The position numbers and the translations under genes are program-made. A stretch of 64,000 bases of DNA from Owenia fusiformis (lineage: Eukaryota > Annelida > Polychaeta > Sabellida > Oweniidae): assembly GCA_903813345.2 (NCBI GenBank), contig CAIIXF020000006.1, positions 3,224,001-3,288,000 on the forward strand, given 5' to 3'. The notes beneath the pieces were generated by a model. That model did not search any database. It worked only from the letters and a program-made list of their open reading frames with translations, and was not told the origin of the DNA. This document shows, one piece after another, positions 25,879 through 37,605 of the stretch. Position 1 is the stretch's first letter; the number at the start of each line of letters is the position of its first letter.

Positions 25879-26029
25879 CACAAGTAGCAGATTACATTAA
25901 ATAAGTTCATAGTCTGGTAATATCAAATCCATTTATTAGTGTTCATTGTCACAGACTTTATTATAATTTTTTTTAAATTGTAATAAAGTCTGTGACAATG
26001 AACACTGATAAATGGACACAAGTAGCAGA
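25879..26029. mobile_element. 125 bp hairpin-bearing insertion with 13 bp TSD
   Basis: CACAAGTAGCAGA occurs at 25879-25891 and 26017-26029. The insert (25892-26016) ends in a near-perfect palindrome. Arms of about 42 bp (25928-25969 and 25975-26016) differ at only two positions, around a short T/A-rich loop. The right arm ends exactly at the TSD. The 13 bp duplication points to retroposition or a long-TSD transposon. Transcribed, it would form a microRNA-precursor-like stem. Confidence 0.65.
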
Positions 26030-26116
26030 GCCAAATTAGTGATGAGACCGGATGAGCTAGGATTTTGCAAAACAAACAGCAAAGTCATATGAACAATCCT
26101 CTATAAGTATCACAAA

Positions 26117-26276
26117 TCCAATATATGTCAGCATGACTGAAATGTCTGAAAACTAATATATGTCAATATGACTGAAATGTCCCAAAACCAATATGTATGT
26201 CAGGATGACTTAAATGTCTTCATAATTATGTGTCAATAAGACTGAAGTGGCCCAAAAGCCAATATATGTCAGGACT
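26117..26276. repeat. Tandem repeat, ~36 bp unit, 4-5 diverged copies
   Basis: Units carry (C)CAATATATGTCA, ATATGACTGAAATGTC and CCAAAA blocks, beginning near 26118, 26154, 26189, 26222 and 26259. Confidence 0.65.
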
Positions 26277-27608
26277 GCCAGCATGATGCCAGTATAAGTG
26301 AATTGTCCGGAGGTATTGGATTGTGGTAATGGTTATCTGGTGGTAGAAGGCAATATTCCCCTTTCCATGTTAAATCATTGGGTTGATTTATTTCTAGGAA
26401 CCAGTAGTATTTTATCATGTTTTGTTTTCTTATTCCATATCTTTCAATTTGTTTCCTTCTGGGATTGTGCTTCCATATTCAAGGTCAACAAAAACAATCA
26501 ATTCAACAGTATTTTGGTTAATGGGTGAAAGACAATAAAAGACATATTTCAAAAAGGAATATCAGACCATCATAATCATACATACAGTACAGTACTTCTA
26601 TTTCAAAAAATAAAGTCGTCTAACGAAAGATCAGTGTACAATCACAAATGAATGCAGGGGTATCAGGGAATATAAATAGCCAAATCCATCCTTTACTCCA
26701 ATTTGATAGCTTTAAGATTTGTTTTTATCCTATGTTTAGTCTATGTTTACAGGTTGCGCTGACACTCATTTAAGTTAGTTATAAAGGTGATATGTTAAGC
26801 AAAGCAGATTTATCATTTTTTATTTGATGTAGAATTAGTATAGAAAACAATGAACTCTTTCAAAATTGTACTTCTTTCTGCACAGAAAATGATTCAATAA
26901 TACTCTGTCCTACAACCACATTATTTGCCGCCTTGAAATGCATTTCTTGATGAATTCAAAAATGGCTTTATGATGTTCAGGAAATAGTCAATCAGATCAT
27001 TTAAACAATAAATTGTACTCCTAGTAGGATACTCAGAATGAGACAAAGTGAACTTTTTTGAAATTCGACAATATCACCATTATTTCTAATTGATATTATA
27101 TTACTCATTGAATCTTTCTTGCTTCATTTTGTGTATCTTATGAAACACATCAAGTTTAAAGGAAATGTAGACTTTGTCTACATTAAAAACAGATAGGGAT
27201 GTAGCCAAAGCATGGTAATAGTCATTACCTCAAAGATACGTTTATCTTCAGAAACCATAGTACAACTCATTGTAACATAATTACTAGTAAATTGCATGGG
27301 AGTCAAAAATGGTATTACTATAATGTTATAACTCAGAAATATATTATACAATAAATGTAGAACATATATATTTAGTTCAATAAACCAACAAAGAAAAATC
27401 AAACTTTCTTGAAGGGATGATTATTTCGATGTGCTAACATTTCCCATGTTACCACTAACCAAATTTATTTTCAAGTACTCTAAAATGTTACACTGTTGAA
27501 CCCAACAAAGTGATTCAAATGGAGTAAAAGCATAGTGCAAGTGCATAGAAATCTCAAGATATACAATTAACATAACAATTTAAGTACAACATCAAAAATC
27601 ATATGACC
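26277..27608. other. AT-rich non-coding stretch
   Basis: A 76-codon frame at 26298-26528 and a 74-codon minus frame at 27178-27402 show no recognised protein family. No repeat boundary seen. Confidence 0.4.
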
Positions 27609-28114
27609 TATTCACAGGCCTGTCAACTGTCCCGCAATTTGCGTATTTGTCACGCATTTGCTGAAGAATTTGAAGTCACGCCAGTTATTTTTGCGTGACA
27701 GAAAATGTCACGCAAATACTCATTTTACCTGGTAATTGTCAAGCAAAAATATTTCTCTAGAAAAATTTCTAAAAAAGATCGTCTACACAGCAAAAATACG
27801 AACGCCGGAAAAAAAACGTACGCATTTCGTTCGGACTTTTCACGCGAATTACGCATTCCGTTCCGTCACGCATTACCTACCCCCCCCCCCCCCCCCGTTG
27901 TTGGATGTTTTAAACGCGAGTGTATCGAGCGCGAAAAATTTGAGGTGTTTAAAATTTGGCAAGATGTAATAACATTTAAACCAAGGTGTTCAAAATTTGG
28001 ATCAAGGATCAAGGTGTTCACATTTGGACCAAGGTGTTCACATTTTGAGGGGAGGTGTTCAACATTTCCAAGTCACTCATGTTAGGTGTTCCCAAGTTGA
28101 CAGGCCTGTATTCA
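27609..28114 (+). mobile_element. hAT-like non-autonomous element, copy 2 (TSD TATTCA)
   Basis: The element spans 27615-28108. The TIRs CAGGCCTGTCAACT and AGTTGACAGGCCTG are perfect inverses. The 6 bp TATTCA flanks both ends (27609-27614 and 28109-28114). It has the same internal GCGTGACA-GAAAA-TGTCACGC hairpin as copy 1, a 17-C run at 27880-27896, and about five subterminal AAGGTGTTCACATTTGGACC-like repeats. These make it about 150 bp longer than copy 1. A 126-codon frame through it is low-complexity and not a transposase. Confidence 0.8.
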
Positions 28115-28840
28115 TATAACCAAATCAATAAAAAAACACCTGCTCATGTTTAATCAATCAAGCATGCCACAATATTAAATTACAATAAACAACAGTCTAA
28201 ATTGAGCACTGGTGACATAGTTATCTTTCTCTTATATGTCAACATATGCAAATAAAGAACTCCAAATCAGAAACATCCGAGGATGACGAATATAAGTGTT
28301 TGAAATAATATCTGGAACTAATATAGGTGAATTTCATTGCAAATTATGTTAATACATCCATTAATCTAAAGTAAACTCAGCAATCTAAAATACCAAATGG
28401 CAGTGACATACACAAGGTAATGGTTGCAAATAAAACATTAAGCAATAAGAGAAATGAAATCAATCCTTGTAAATCAAACCAACAATCCATCATGATTGAT
28501 TTCCAAGCTGCTAAAATATATATGGGATATTTTCTGTTATCAATAGAAGACTAAATCAAGTAAATCAATTTAATGGACAACATGAGTTCTCAAAAGAACC
28601 ATTAAATGACAAATTTATTAGAATCTTGCATCATTAACAAAGTTATACTTTTACTGACTAAAACACACAAACAAGACATTTTGATCAAAAAGATTTATAG
28701 AAAGCACTCTTCTGAATGTCAAAGTGACATTGGCCATTGTGAAAATCAATTACTTTGAATCACTTCCAAATGATTCATTACTTAAACTTCTATTTCCAAT
28801 TATGGATTCATCAATGCGGAAACAGGCAGGTAAAATACTC
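28115..28840. other. AT-rich non-coding stretch
   Basis: No gene or repeat boundary recognised. Confidence 0.4.
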
Positions 28841-29300
28841 CATAGAATTCAAAAAGAGCATTTTGCCTGAATGAACTAGAAAATAGCAACTCAACAGAGT
28901 AGCAAATCCCACCAAACAAAACAAGTTTTCTTGAATGACAGCTTCTCTTTCCCTAGGTATCAGCATATAAAATTTGAACCAAGTTTAGCCACTGGTATTT
29001 AATTTATAAAGGATTGAGTTTACCATTTTGAAATTCAGTGGCAATGTCTTCTTGAGCAAAACTCCTTTGTCCCTAGGCATCAACATATCAAATTTAACCC
29101 TCATCCATCAACAGGTATTTGAGTGAAAAAAGATTATATTTTTTACGAGTAGAGGTCCTACATCAACAAGGCAAAAGCCTCTAAAATTCAAAACAAATCC
29201 ATCAACCCATATTTGAGTTTCGCCTGGACATAAGAATGGATGGACGGATGCTATTGCTATTTCCCTAAAACTTGTATTCAGTGGGATAATTACAGGATGC
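28841..29300 (+). repeat. Family C cluster, degenerate copies
   Basis: CTAGAAAATAGCAACTCAAC recalls 8640. GACAGCTTCTCTTTCCCTAG, GTCCCTAGGCATCAACATAT and two or three CCATCAAC-GGTATTTGAGT-like blocks follow, then a GGATGGACGGATG tract near 29237. It looks like overlapping remnants of the same dispersed family. Confidence 0.5.
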
Positions 29301-29480
29301 ATGATTAATAAAAGAGAACTATTTGGTTTTTTCCATTTTGCATTGCAGATGAGTTCTTCTCTGAATTATTAATACAATTACATCATTGAGAGGGTATGTG
29401 ACATTTCTGATCTATATTATATTATGAATAGATGTCTGATACAGTAAGCCATTATGTAAGTGCCTACTGGAAAGAAATTA

Positions 29481-29555
29481 ACAATAATTTGTTCATTTGA
29501 AATTGACAATAATTTGTTCATTTGAAATTGACAATGATTTGTTCATTTGAAATGA
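29481..29555. repeat. Three-copy 25 bp tandem repeat
   Basis: ACAATAATTTGTTCATTTGA-AATTG is repeated at 29481, 29506 and 29531. The third copy has A to G at position 6 and a changed end. Confidence 0.85.
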
Positions 29556-29627
29556 TAGACACATGAGAAGGTTTTGGTCATATTGCAGCTGTTAACTAGG
29601 TAATTTAAATGGACTAATCATTATTAT

Positions 29628-29814
29628 AAATCACAAGTGCCAAATGGCAAAGTAGTATGAAACAAAGTAACCGGAGTTACAAGAAAAATTATCAATACCC
29701 CAAAATATCATCTCACAAATCAAAGGGACTATTTCATTCATTCTTGTCTTCATAATATATGTTAAAAACATTCTAATAGGGTTCATATCATAAGTAGTTG
29801 GAGATTCTACACAG
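29628..29814 (+). repeat. Family A, degenerate copy
   Basis: CACAAGTGCCAAATGGCAAA, CAAGAAAAATTATC-ATACCCCA, AAAGGGACTATTTCATTCAT and ATCATAAGTAGTTGGAGAT follow the family A order. It abuts the palindrome cluster at 29815. Confidence 0.5.
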
Positions 29815-30005
29815 CCAATCCGCAACAGTACCATACGGTACTGTTTTGGCAATGGTACCATGAAATATGATACTGTATGGTACTATAGACTAAAATGGTA
29901 CCGTACAGTACCGTGAACACTGTACGACACCATACTCCAATGATACCGTACGGTACTATACTCTTAATGTACCGTACAGTACGATGATTTTACATTGCAG
30001 ATTGG
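29815..30005. mobile_element. Palindrome-rich MITE-like element built of GTACCGTAC motifs
   Basis: CCAATCCGCAA (29815-29825) is inversely matched by TTGCAGATTGG (29995-30005) with one mismatch. Between them are about six variants of the palindrome GTACCGTACGGTAC, at about 29828, 29869, 29897, 29943 and 29968 with weaker ones between, spaced about 25 bp. No TSD seen and no coding frame. It may be a MITE with internal sites or an expanded palindromic satellite. Confidence 0.55.
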
Positions 30006-30760
30006 GGGTGTAGTGTTCATGCTGTAATGACCCAAGGTTGAATCAGGCAAATGACAAAATCCAGAGAGTATGTACATAGTATGCCAAATACACCCATGAA
30101 AGTGTGCTAAATTCACAATCTCTTGGGAATCATAATTAGGACCTTCAAATTTAAAGCCTGGTTCTCTTCCAGCCAGCTGAAGTGTTGTGATGTAGTAGTA
30201 ACTTACTACCCAGGGGTGTCACAACAAAGAGCATTGTAATCATTTGTAAAAGGAATATTTATCACTTATGATTTTCTTGTTCCAAATCCTGTTTTTTTTA
30301 AATGAAAGAGACCTTTTAATATTATCATTAGAAACACAGTATCCAATGGAGTAATCATAATTGCCTAGTAAAATGTTGGTTCCTAGGTCTTTGAAGGCCA
30401 TATCACAAACAATGATAACTGTAAGACCAATTGTTGAGCTGTCAGAGTAAGTGATTACAAACTTTTCATAAAATTCCAGTTGGACTTCAACCACAGGAAC
30501 TCTTAACAGAGTATCATACCCACCAAACTAAACACATTTGATGGAATGTGCTGTTTTGGACATTACATGCTAAAAATAACCAGGAAGTAGTATTGTCTCC
30601 TTTTGGCAAAATCTACATCCATGGTATGATGTACATATATTAAATTCTTTCTTGAGCAGAAATCTTATGACCATAATTAAAGCAAATATGGACCAATCTG
30701 GCAACTGGTACTTGTGAAAAAAAAACATTTCTGAGAAATTGTTTGACCATTTTGAATTCA
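30006..30760. other. AT-rich non-coding stretch
   Basis: An 84-codon minus frame at 30240-30494 and 64-73 codon frames near 30570-30861 have no recognised motifs. Confidence 0.4.
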
Positions 30761-30869
30761 GCATTTCTTCTTGACCAGTAACCCTTTGCCAATAACACAG
30801 TATAATCAGGCCTCATGACACAGTTAACTTGCTCAGCGGTATCATCGCATGGCTGAGGCACTTATAAGG

Positions 30870-31020
30870 CATATGCCTATAAAATATGAACCAAATTCAT
30901 CAACTGGTATTTGAGTTATTGCCCGACAGTACACACTACCGAATATATGGACGAATGGATGGACAGATGAATTGGGATATATGAATGGACAGCTTCTCTT
31001 CATCAAGTGATCTCCAAAGC
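30870..31020 (+). repeat. Family C copy
   Basis: AAATATGAACCAAATTCATC then AACTGGTATTTGAGTTATTG and CCCGACAGTACACAC, followed by TGGACGAATGGATGGACAGA. It is the most readable family C copy in the window. Confidence 0.6.
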
Positions 31021-31175
31021 ATTAAAGCAAGTGGGCAGTGCACCCACTTGAGATTTTAATAATAGGCACCTGAGAATCCATTTGCACCCACTTGAAAATG
31101 AGAAAACCATGAAAAAAGGCTTATTTTGACAAAAAATCGTCTTAATTATGAAAACAAGAATTTTTCACCCACTTG
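31021..31175. repeat. Repeated CACCCACTTGA motif with hairpin
   Basis: CAAGTGGGCAGTGCACCCACTTG (31029-31051) forms a hairpin. CACCCACTTGA recurs at about 31041, 31086 and 31158. Probably the remnant of a small repeat element. Confidence 0.4.
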
Positions 31176-31782
31176 AAATAACATTCTGGGGAGAACATTG
31201 ATATTTATTTGAGCTTCATTCGTTTGTATGATCAAGATGGATTGAAAAGAGGGAGGAAAGTTTTAAGATATCCCCAACATTAGACATGCAAAAGTAATCA
31301 AAATCAATATGATCCATTTGAAGTCAGTGGTGAAAAATTCATGAACATAAAAACATATAGATACAATTATACATAATATTGCAGTTTGCATATTTTTTCC
31401 AACTTTGTATACATAGTTCTGATTTCACAACAGTAGAAATACAGAATTAGATCATAAATCATATGAGGTTTGAAAAAATATATTTCCTAATCCATTCATA
31501 TTATACTTAAATGGTCAAAATTATGATGTATGGATATTAGTAAGACAAAGGAAAGGGATACCACACAAAATGCGATCATTTTTACAGGAATGTTCTTTTG
31601 AATAATAATTGTGCCTTGCCTAATTTACCTGAAGCTTTTCAGAGATAATCCCAAGTGAGAAGACATCTTCAATGGTGCTATATTTGTGGGATGGCAATTA
31701 GGAAACCCTTTTCACCATTACTATTCATTCACACAAATGAGATTGAGCTGGGGGTCAGAACATTTTGGATTTCTTTGAGGAA

Positions 31783-32130
31783 TACTGTACTCCAACTAAT
31801 ATTTAATGCTATTATATTTTGCGTTTCTGCCATTTTGAAATTTCGCAGCTATTATATTTTGGTAACCTTAAGTTTTTTGAGTCATTTTGTGAGAATGTTC
31901 ATTTAATTACGATCTTTCAGAACACAAATTTAAAAGTACAGTAATTTCCTTTAAAAGTTAACTTTTATCACCCTACACTGGACAAAAATATCATCATCAT
32001 TGAGTGAAATAAATTCCCAGGAATTTCACAACTATTATATTTTGCAAATTAGAACTTTTTGAATATACCGGCTATTATATTTCACAAATTTCCAGACTCG
32101 CGAAAAGCAAAAATTACCAGGAGTGCAGTA
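31783..32130. mobile_element. TA-flanked MITE with GCTATTATATTTTGC motifs
   Basis: The ends read TACTGTACTCC (31783) and GGAGTGCAGTA (to 32130), giving CTGYACTCC TIRs next to TA dinucleotides as in Tc1/mariner-type MITEs. Inside, CTATTATATTTTG or close variants occur four times (about 31806, 31849, 32032 and 32070). No coding frame. Confidence 0.55.
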
Positions 32131-32500
32131 ATCACTCATGAACAGTAATAATGGTTGGGAAGGGGTCACACTTAGATGATGCTTGCTTCAATGGATATGA
32201 CTTAAAATACTATAATAATTGTTTTGTAACCACACTGACCAATGCTCCCGTGTGTGTCTTTTACTTAATACCAGTGACAAAGCAATACAACAAGTGAATA
32301 TGCTTTCAATCTTCTTTAATATCCAGAGTTAATGCACATGCTAATGATTCCATGGCAATTACCTTAATTTGTATCTTACGTAATAAATTGAGGTTATATA
32401 ACTGGAAAACTATAAAAAAAATATTCCAACCAATAATTACTTCAAACACAAAAGAACTTTATCAAAGATCCATCCTTGATACAAGAAAAGACTGAACTAT
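32131..32500. other. AT-rich non-coding stretch
   Basis: Nothing recognised. Confidence 0.4.
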
Positions 32501-32504
32501 TTTA

Positions 32505-32700
32505 GAAAAATACCCCAATAAACCCCTATATCCCAAATGGTGATCTGACATATATGATATAAGGAAACAGTGTCCAAAATATCCCCCCTCCTACCTAGTG
32601 ATATTTCAGTCATACTTATATCATTATATGATTAAACTAAAGAATGACATAAAAATAGCACTTTCTCTTAAGGTACGGCATTCAGCCTCAAATGATTCTT
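32505..32700 (+). repeat. Family A, degenerate copy
   Basis: AATACCCCAATAAACCCC, AAGGAAACAGTGTCC, a C-rich ATCCCCCCTCC tract, TATTTCAGTCATACT and GCATTCAGCCTCAAATGATT follow family A order. Confidence 0.5.
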
Positions 32701-32969
32701 CTTGATCTCCCTAAATTAATTAGAAAAAACTAATCAATCAAACAAAGTGACAGGTTAAGTCATTAACTCCCGATTCCTTCTATATTTACAAACTGTGTAG
32801 GAAGTCTTGCACCAAGGTATATGCTACCTATAGTATATATTACTCAAAATTAAAATTGCCACTATGTTTTTCAAATTCAAACATTTTCTTGTATATTATC
32901 ATCATTGGAACATAGCAGTACATATCAAAGGAAATGGTGTTTTAAGTGTATTCCTCTATATCTAAATAC

Positions 32970-33052
32970 CACACATACAAAATTCAACAGTGTGTGTGTC
33001 TGCTTCACAGGCAGATAATCCATTATATTGATTTATTGAATTTTGTGTGTCG
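32970..33052. repeat. Imperfect hairpin
   Basis: CACACATACAAAATTCAA is inversely matched by TTGAATTTTGTGTGTCGG about 50 bp downstream. Possible small foldback. Confidence 0.4.
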
Positions 33053-33579
33053 GAATCCCAACAATGAGATTAGGCACAGACAATAATATTATCATTCTGA
33101 CATATGTCATTTATAAAGGAAGAGTTAGCGATAATTATAGGCTTTCTCATTCCTATGATGATTGCATAGGCATGAAACTTAAAGCAATAAGGATTGATTA
33201 CAATTAGGCATTCTAAATTTATGTCAAGAAAATTTGGGCCTATAATGAAAGCATCTTTTCATAGCAAACATGAAATTAAGTTAATGAAGTATGCATCAAT
33301 ACTTACACATTTTAAATCAAAATGTGCAAAGCACTGATAAGTTACAAAAAATAAATCTGTAAGTGGTGAAAACTAAAACATATACAGAGTGACAAAAGAT
33401 GCAAACTATCTCATTTATAAAGTTAAATTCTCAATTATGGTGAATTTTCTTGTGTTTATATAGAATGTTCAACTGAGCAAACAATGGTATACTCTTTCAG
33501 AGAATTCACATTTTCCATGTTTTCGGTTATGTTAGAGGTTCCAAAAATATTAAAAATGCAATAATATTAGTATTAATTG

Positions 33580-33770
33580 GAGTGAAACCTGTATGGGAAC
33601 ATCTGGCTGATCTGAATATCTTCTAATCTGATCATTCTTTTCTTTCCTCCCATTGACTCCAGTGTTCTAAAAACTTGAAATCTGGACACCTCCTAACTTA
33701 AACAATGAACACACATACATGTATTTGAAAAATAAACCTGTCTAATCTGAACACTTTTCACAAAATATCA
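33580..33770. repeat. Degenerate 'TCTAATCTGAACAC' repeats
   Basis: GTGAAACCTGTATGGGAACA, TCTAATCTGATCA, TCTGGACACCTCCTAAC and CCTGTCTAATCTGAACAC look like diverged direct copies of one short unit. Confidence 0.35.
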
Positions 33771-36119
33771 CATATTTCTCACAAAATTGTTCAAATAGTT
33801 TCAATTTGAGACTGGTAAGTAATAAAAGCAAATTGGAAAAACATCAAATGATATCAGAAATCCTATCACAATATAGAAGTAGAATTACCATCATCACTGA
33901 AACTGTAGTAGTGACATCTTTCAATGTTGAACAACAAAAAATTGGCCTTACACCACAGCTTGATTATTACAAAAATAATTCAAAAATTAGACATAGATGT
34001 GTGAAAATGACACAATTTGCACATCTTAGCTCATTATTATCTTAAAACCATGCTTGTTTTCTCATCTGACCTGAAATTATATTCTTTGTTCATATTTTCA
34101 CATGTGGCATCCATTTGACACAGTACAATTTTGTGTAATCATTTGCTTATAGATCTCTTCTATCGTATATAACAGAATTAATAAGACACAGTTCATGTAC
34201 TCTGGCAATTAACATCAATCACCAATCTCTGTTAGGTTTAACAACATTAAGCAACAACCTTATATGGGACTCCAGGGATAAATTTCCAATGTTCAATCAC
34301 TTTTTCAAGGAGGATTTACACATTTTATGTCAGCCTGTAACATTTTCTTTATTAGGGTAATGTCAATTAAAGGTCAGATGAAAATAATCATAAGATAATA
34401 TAACAGTTTTGTAATATATCGATAATTGCAAAATTAGAATTTACGAGAAAAATATTCTCTCTATTTTTGAGAAAATAAAATGCTGACTTAAGCATATGGG
34501 GAAGCCAGATAATGGTGAAAGGAGGCAACACTATCTACAATGGCAGACAGGGTTTGGATTCATTGAAGGTGACACCGTACCAATTATTTTGGCCTAACAT
34601 TTTTAAAAATACATGTAGCCAAATTCTATATATAAATGTTTACATTTGTAAAATATGACAATGTTCAGACCTATTATCAATTTCATCTTACATCAACTCT
34701 GACTCTCTGAAGGTCCTGGTGTACATCTTCAAGTTTGGTAGTTGTATTTTATAATGTGATTAATGGTATTCAAATGCTTAGGTCACCTTGTCTTTGATAA
34801 TATGGTAATATGGTAGCTACAATGCATATTTTGGTGATTCACAGCAACAGATGATCAGAATGTGTATTGTATACATAACAGATTGGTTCAAAACCAAATC
34901 TATTCATTTTCCAAATATCAATGCATATAGTTGTCATTCTAGTGATAATACATCAACTATTTTCACCAACAGAAACTCCATTGTAAAGTTATGTAAGTGA
35001 GAGTGAGTATCACCTCTAACATTTTGCCAATGGTACTTGACGGTTTTATTTGATTACAGAGAGAACTAACATCACACTTTTTTAATAATCATCACACCTT
35101 ATGTTTAACTACAATGTGTAATTGATACCAGGAGTGTATGAGACACGCTTGAAGCCTGTACAGTATTAACAGATAGTTTCAAAACCAGCTCTATTGATGT
35201 GGCAAATCCGATTGACTATGTAATCGCAATCATCAAAGAGTGAATAAAAGGTATTACAATTATTGCCAGAAAAAGAAATATGAAAAGTATAAATGTTTGT
35301 AAAACCTTGAGAGTGCAATCAAAGGCTGTATGGACTCAAAAGTTAAACAAGCTCTATCTAAGTATATTCTAAGTACGACTAAAGCCTATTACTGTATAAG
35401 ACAATTGTTATAGGCTGCCATAAGAAAGCTTCTAAAGAAGCAATTTATAGTTTTCAAAGTCCCAGATATTAAGAAGCACTTATGGCAACATGACATTAGA
35501 TTTAAATATGGTCATGGTTTGGGCATATATTTGCATTTATTGCATGCTCTTAACGGGAATATCTTCTATTATTATGGATGTATACTCATTAAATTCCCTA
35601 GAGCTTTTGTAGAAACCAATTAACATCAGGAAAATGAGAGCAATTTTTCAAAATACTTCAAAATATGCATTTTAGCATGGGCTTTCAAGAGAAAGCCAGT
35701 GATTTCAGCAATGAAGATCAATGACCTTGCAAGCAACAGAGTCTAGTTAATCCTTGTCTTATATATATTTGTCTAGTATAGACAAAGCAGCCCCACCCCA
35801 ATGACCCATGTCCGTGACAAATATGCAATGACATCAGAGAGGGAATGACCATACACTGGATGTATAAAGTTGATGTCTGTATTACTATTCATGGCCAACT
35901 CTCTTTTAAGAAATAAAGTCCAACAAATTCAAATATATGATGCATTAGTACAAAACCTTAATATAATATACATTACACAACCTGTAACTACGAAAAACCA
36001 CATGATTCAACAATATAGAACGTTAAACATAAGAAATGTTTCCATGTATAATGCATTAAGTACACCACTTAATAAGGATGCTGATTAATTGATCATGCAA
36101 CAAGAGTAACAAGTCACAC
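33771..36119. other. AT-rich non-coding stretch
   Basis: Short frames at 33806-34045 and 35870-36088 lack recognised motifs. 34505-34600 is GC-richer and open in one frame but has no splice support. Confidence 0.4.
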
Positions 36120-36290
36120 AGTGTTAAACATAATCACATCCTGGCACTCGTCTGCTCTGGGAAAGTATCAAGTTGAATGAATAGGCTGTCTTCCTCGGAT
36201 TTAGATGACCAACCCAGACATGAAGATGCCCATTTAGCACAAGATGATGACTATATAGGGCATTGAAAAAGTGCTATAAAAAGAAAATAC
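36120..36290. repeat. GC-richer island, possible dispersed repeat fragment
   Basis: A short open run (36168-36266) encodes an acidic peptide rich in D and S. The 3' part, AGGGCATTGAAAAAGTGCTA then TAAAAAGAAAA, resembles the 'TATAGCGC' type repeats of invertebrates, compare ATATAGCGCTAA near 42484. A repeat fragment is more likely than an exon. Confidence 0.3.
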
Positions 36291-37605
36291 ATAAATATAT
36301 GATGCCGAGCAGTCTTGAAAACAGAAGGATCATTAAGTTGATGAACATTACTAAAGAAACAATAATGTTTCAACATATTAACTGCATTTAGTTCATGTTT
36401 CAAACATCAATCTACATGATTGTTTTCAAGAATATCAAAAAACTGATTTAAAGCACCAAACTCTCTTTAAACTTGTTGTTGATGCCAGGTAGGGTATCCG
36501 CATATCATCTTTCAATTTGTTCTTCAACATTTACTAACTTCAATGAATGAAACACTCACATTTTTTGATTGTAATGATGGCTGGTTATTTGTTGGTGTTG
36601 TATTATTTTGATTTATTTACTCATTGTTTTATATAACAAATCTTTCAGCAAAAAATGAGAAATATATTAGAAACTCAAATATATAAAACTGCCCTTTTTA
36701 ACAAGTGGCTTAGGGCAATATGTAGTACTTTCATACTGTAGTATTAAAAATACATAAAAGGGAATATAAAACGAAATGAGGGAAAATTGCCACTGATTTC
36801 TGAACAATCATGTGTTATAGTGCCCTTCCAATGTTGTTATGATGAGTTTCCACAGGCTTATTTTTATACATCATTATCTTTGTTATGAAAATTACTGATT
36901 GCTTGATGTTATCAATAATAATTGCTTTCTGGAATCTAAAGCATGCAAAACAAGGTATCTATTAAGCTCCTAGAGATTGCATGTTCACAGAATTGCTGAC
37001 AGGGGAAATTGGGATGACTCTGCAGGTAAAATGAATTTAATGGTCAATCAAAAAAATCTTTCCAATCATTGATTGAATATAAAGATTGTTGATCACCACA
37101 CTTTTAATGAAATCAACATTTTATACCTATATGAAAAATATATCAACTCATGGCAGCTTTAAGTACTTTTTATGATGATAGAGAAAATCAAATAAATGAT
37201 ATATTGATTCATAAATCCAACAAGACATAAAAACACTAAGAACCTGTTTGGATTGATCTCAAAACACAATTAATGATCCAAACTAATCCTATAGGGGAAG
37301 ATACATCACAGGATGATCTTAACATGGAAAAACAAACATCTCTGTCTGGAATGTGGTCTAAAGAGCACTCTCTGTATTAAACGAGAGCAATTTATCAGAA
37401 TTACTGTCCGATACTAATGAGAGAGCAGAAAAATCAAGCAATAGTGAAAATCAATTCTTTAATAGGCGAGTACAAGTACATGTAGATGCACTAATATGCC
37501 AACGTAAATGAAAATATGTTGACTCTGAATCAATTATTTGCCTATTGTTACGTAAACACAATAAGCCATTCTAATTCTAAAAATTTTCAAATTTAAGTTG
37601 GGCAC
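36291..37605. other. AT-rich non-coding stretch
   Basis: No gene or repeat boundary recognised. Confidence 0.4.

Noticed and set aside
27880-27896. 17-C run as an assembly artefact
   Set aside because: A shorter C-run sits at the equivalent position in the sister element at about 23930, so it is part of the family, though its exact length may be unreliable.
27705-28085. 126-codon frame with a proline run
   Set aside because: It runs through the poly-C tract and subterminal repeats of a non-autonomous hAT-like element; the prolines come from the C-run.
34505-34610. GC-richer open segment (GSQIMVKGGNTIYNGRQG)
   Set aside because: No polypyrimidine-AG acceptor or clear donor, and no recognised homology; chance cannot be excluded.
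36168-36266. Acidic open frame that looked like an exon tail
   Set aside because: It adjoins sequence resembling a common 'TATAGCGC'-type repeat and lacks an acceptor.
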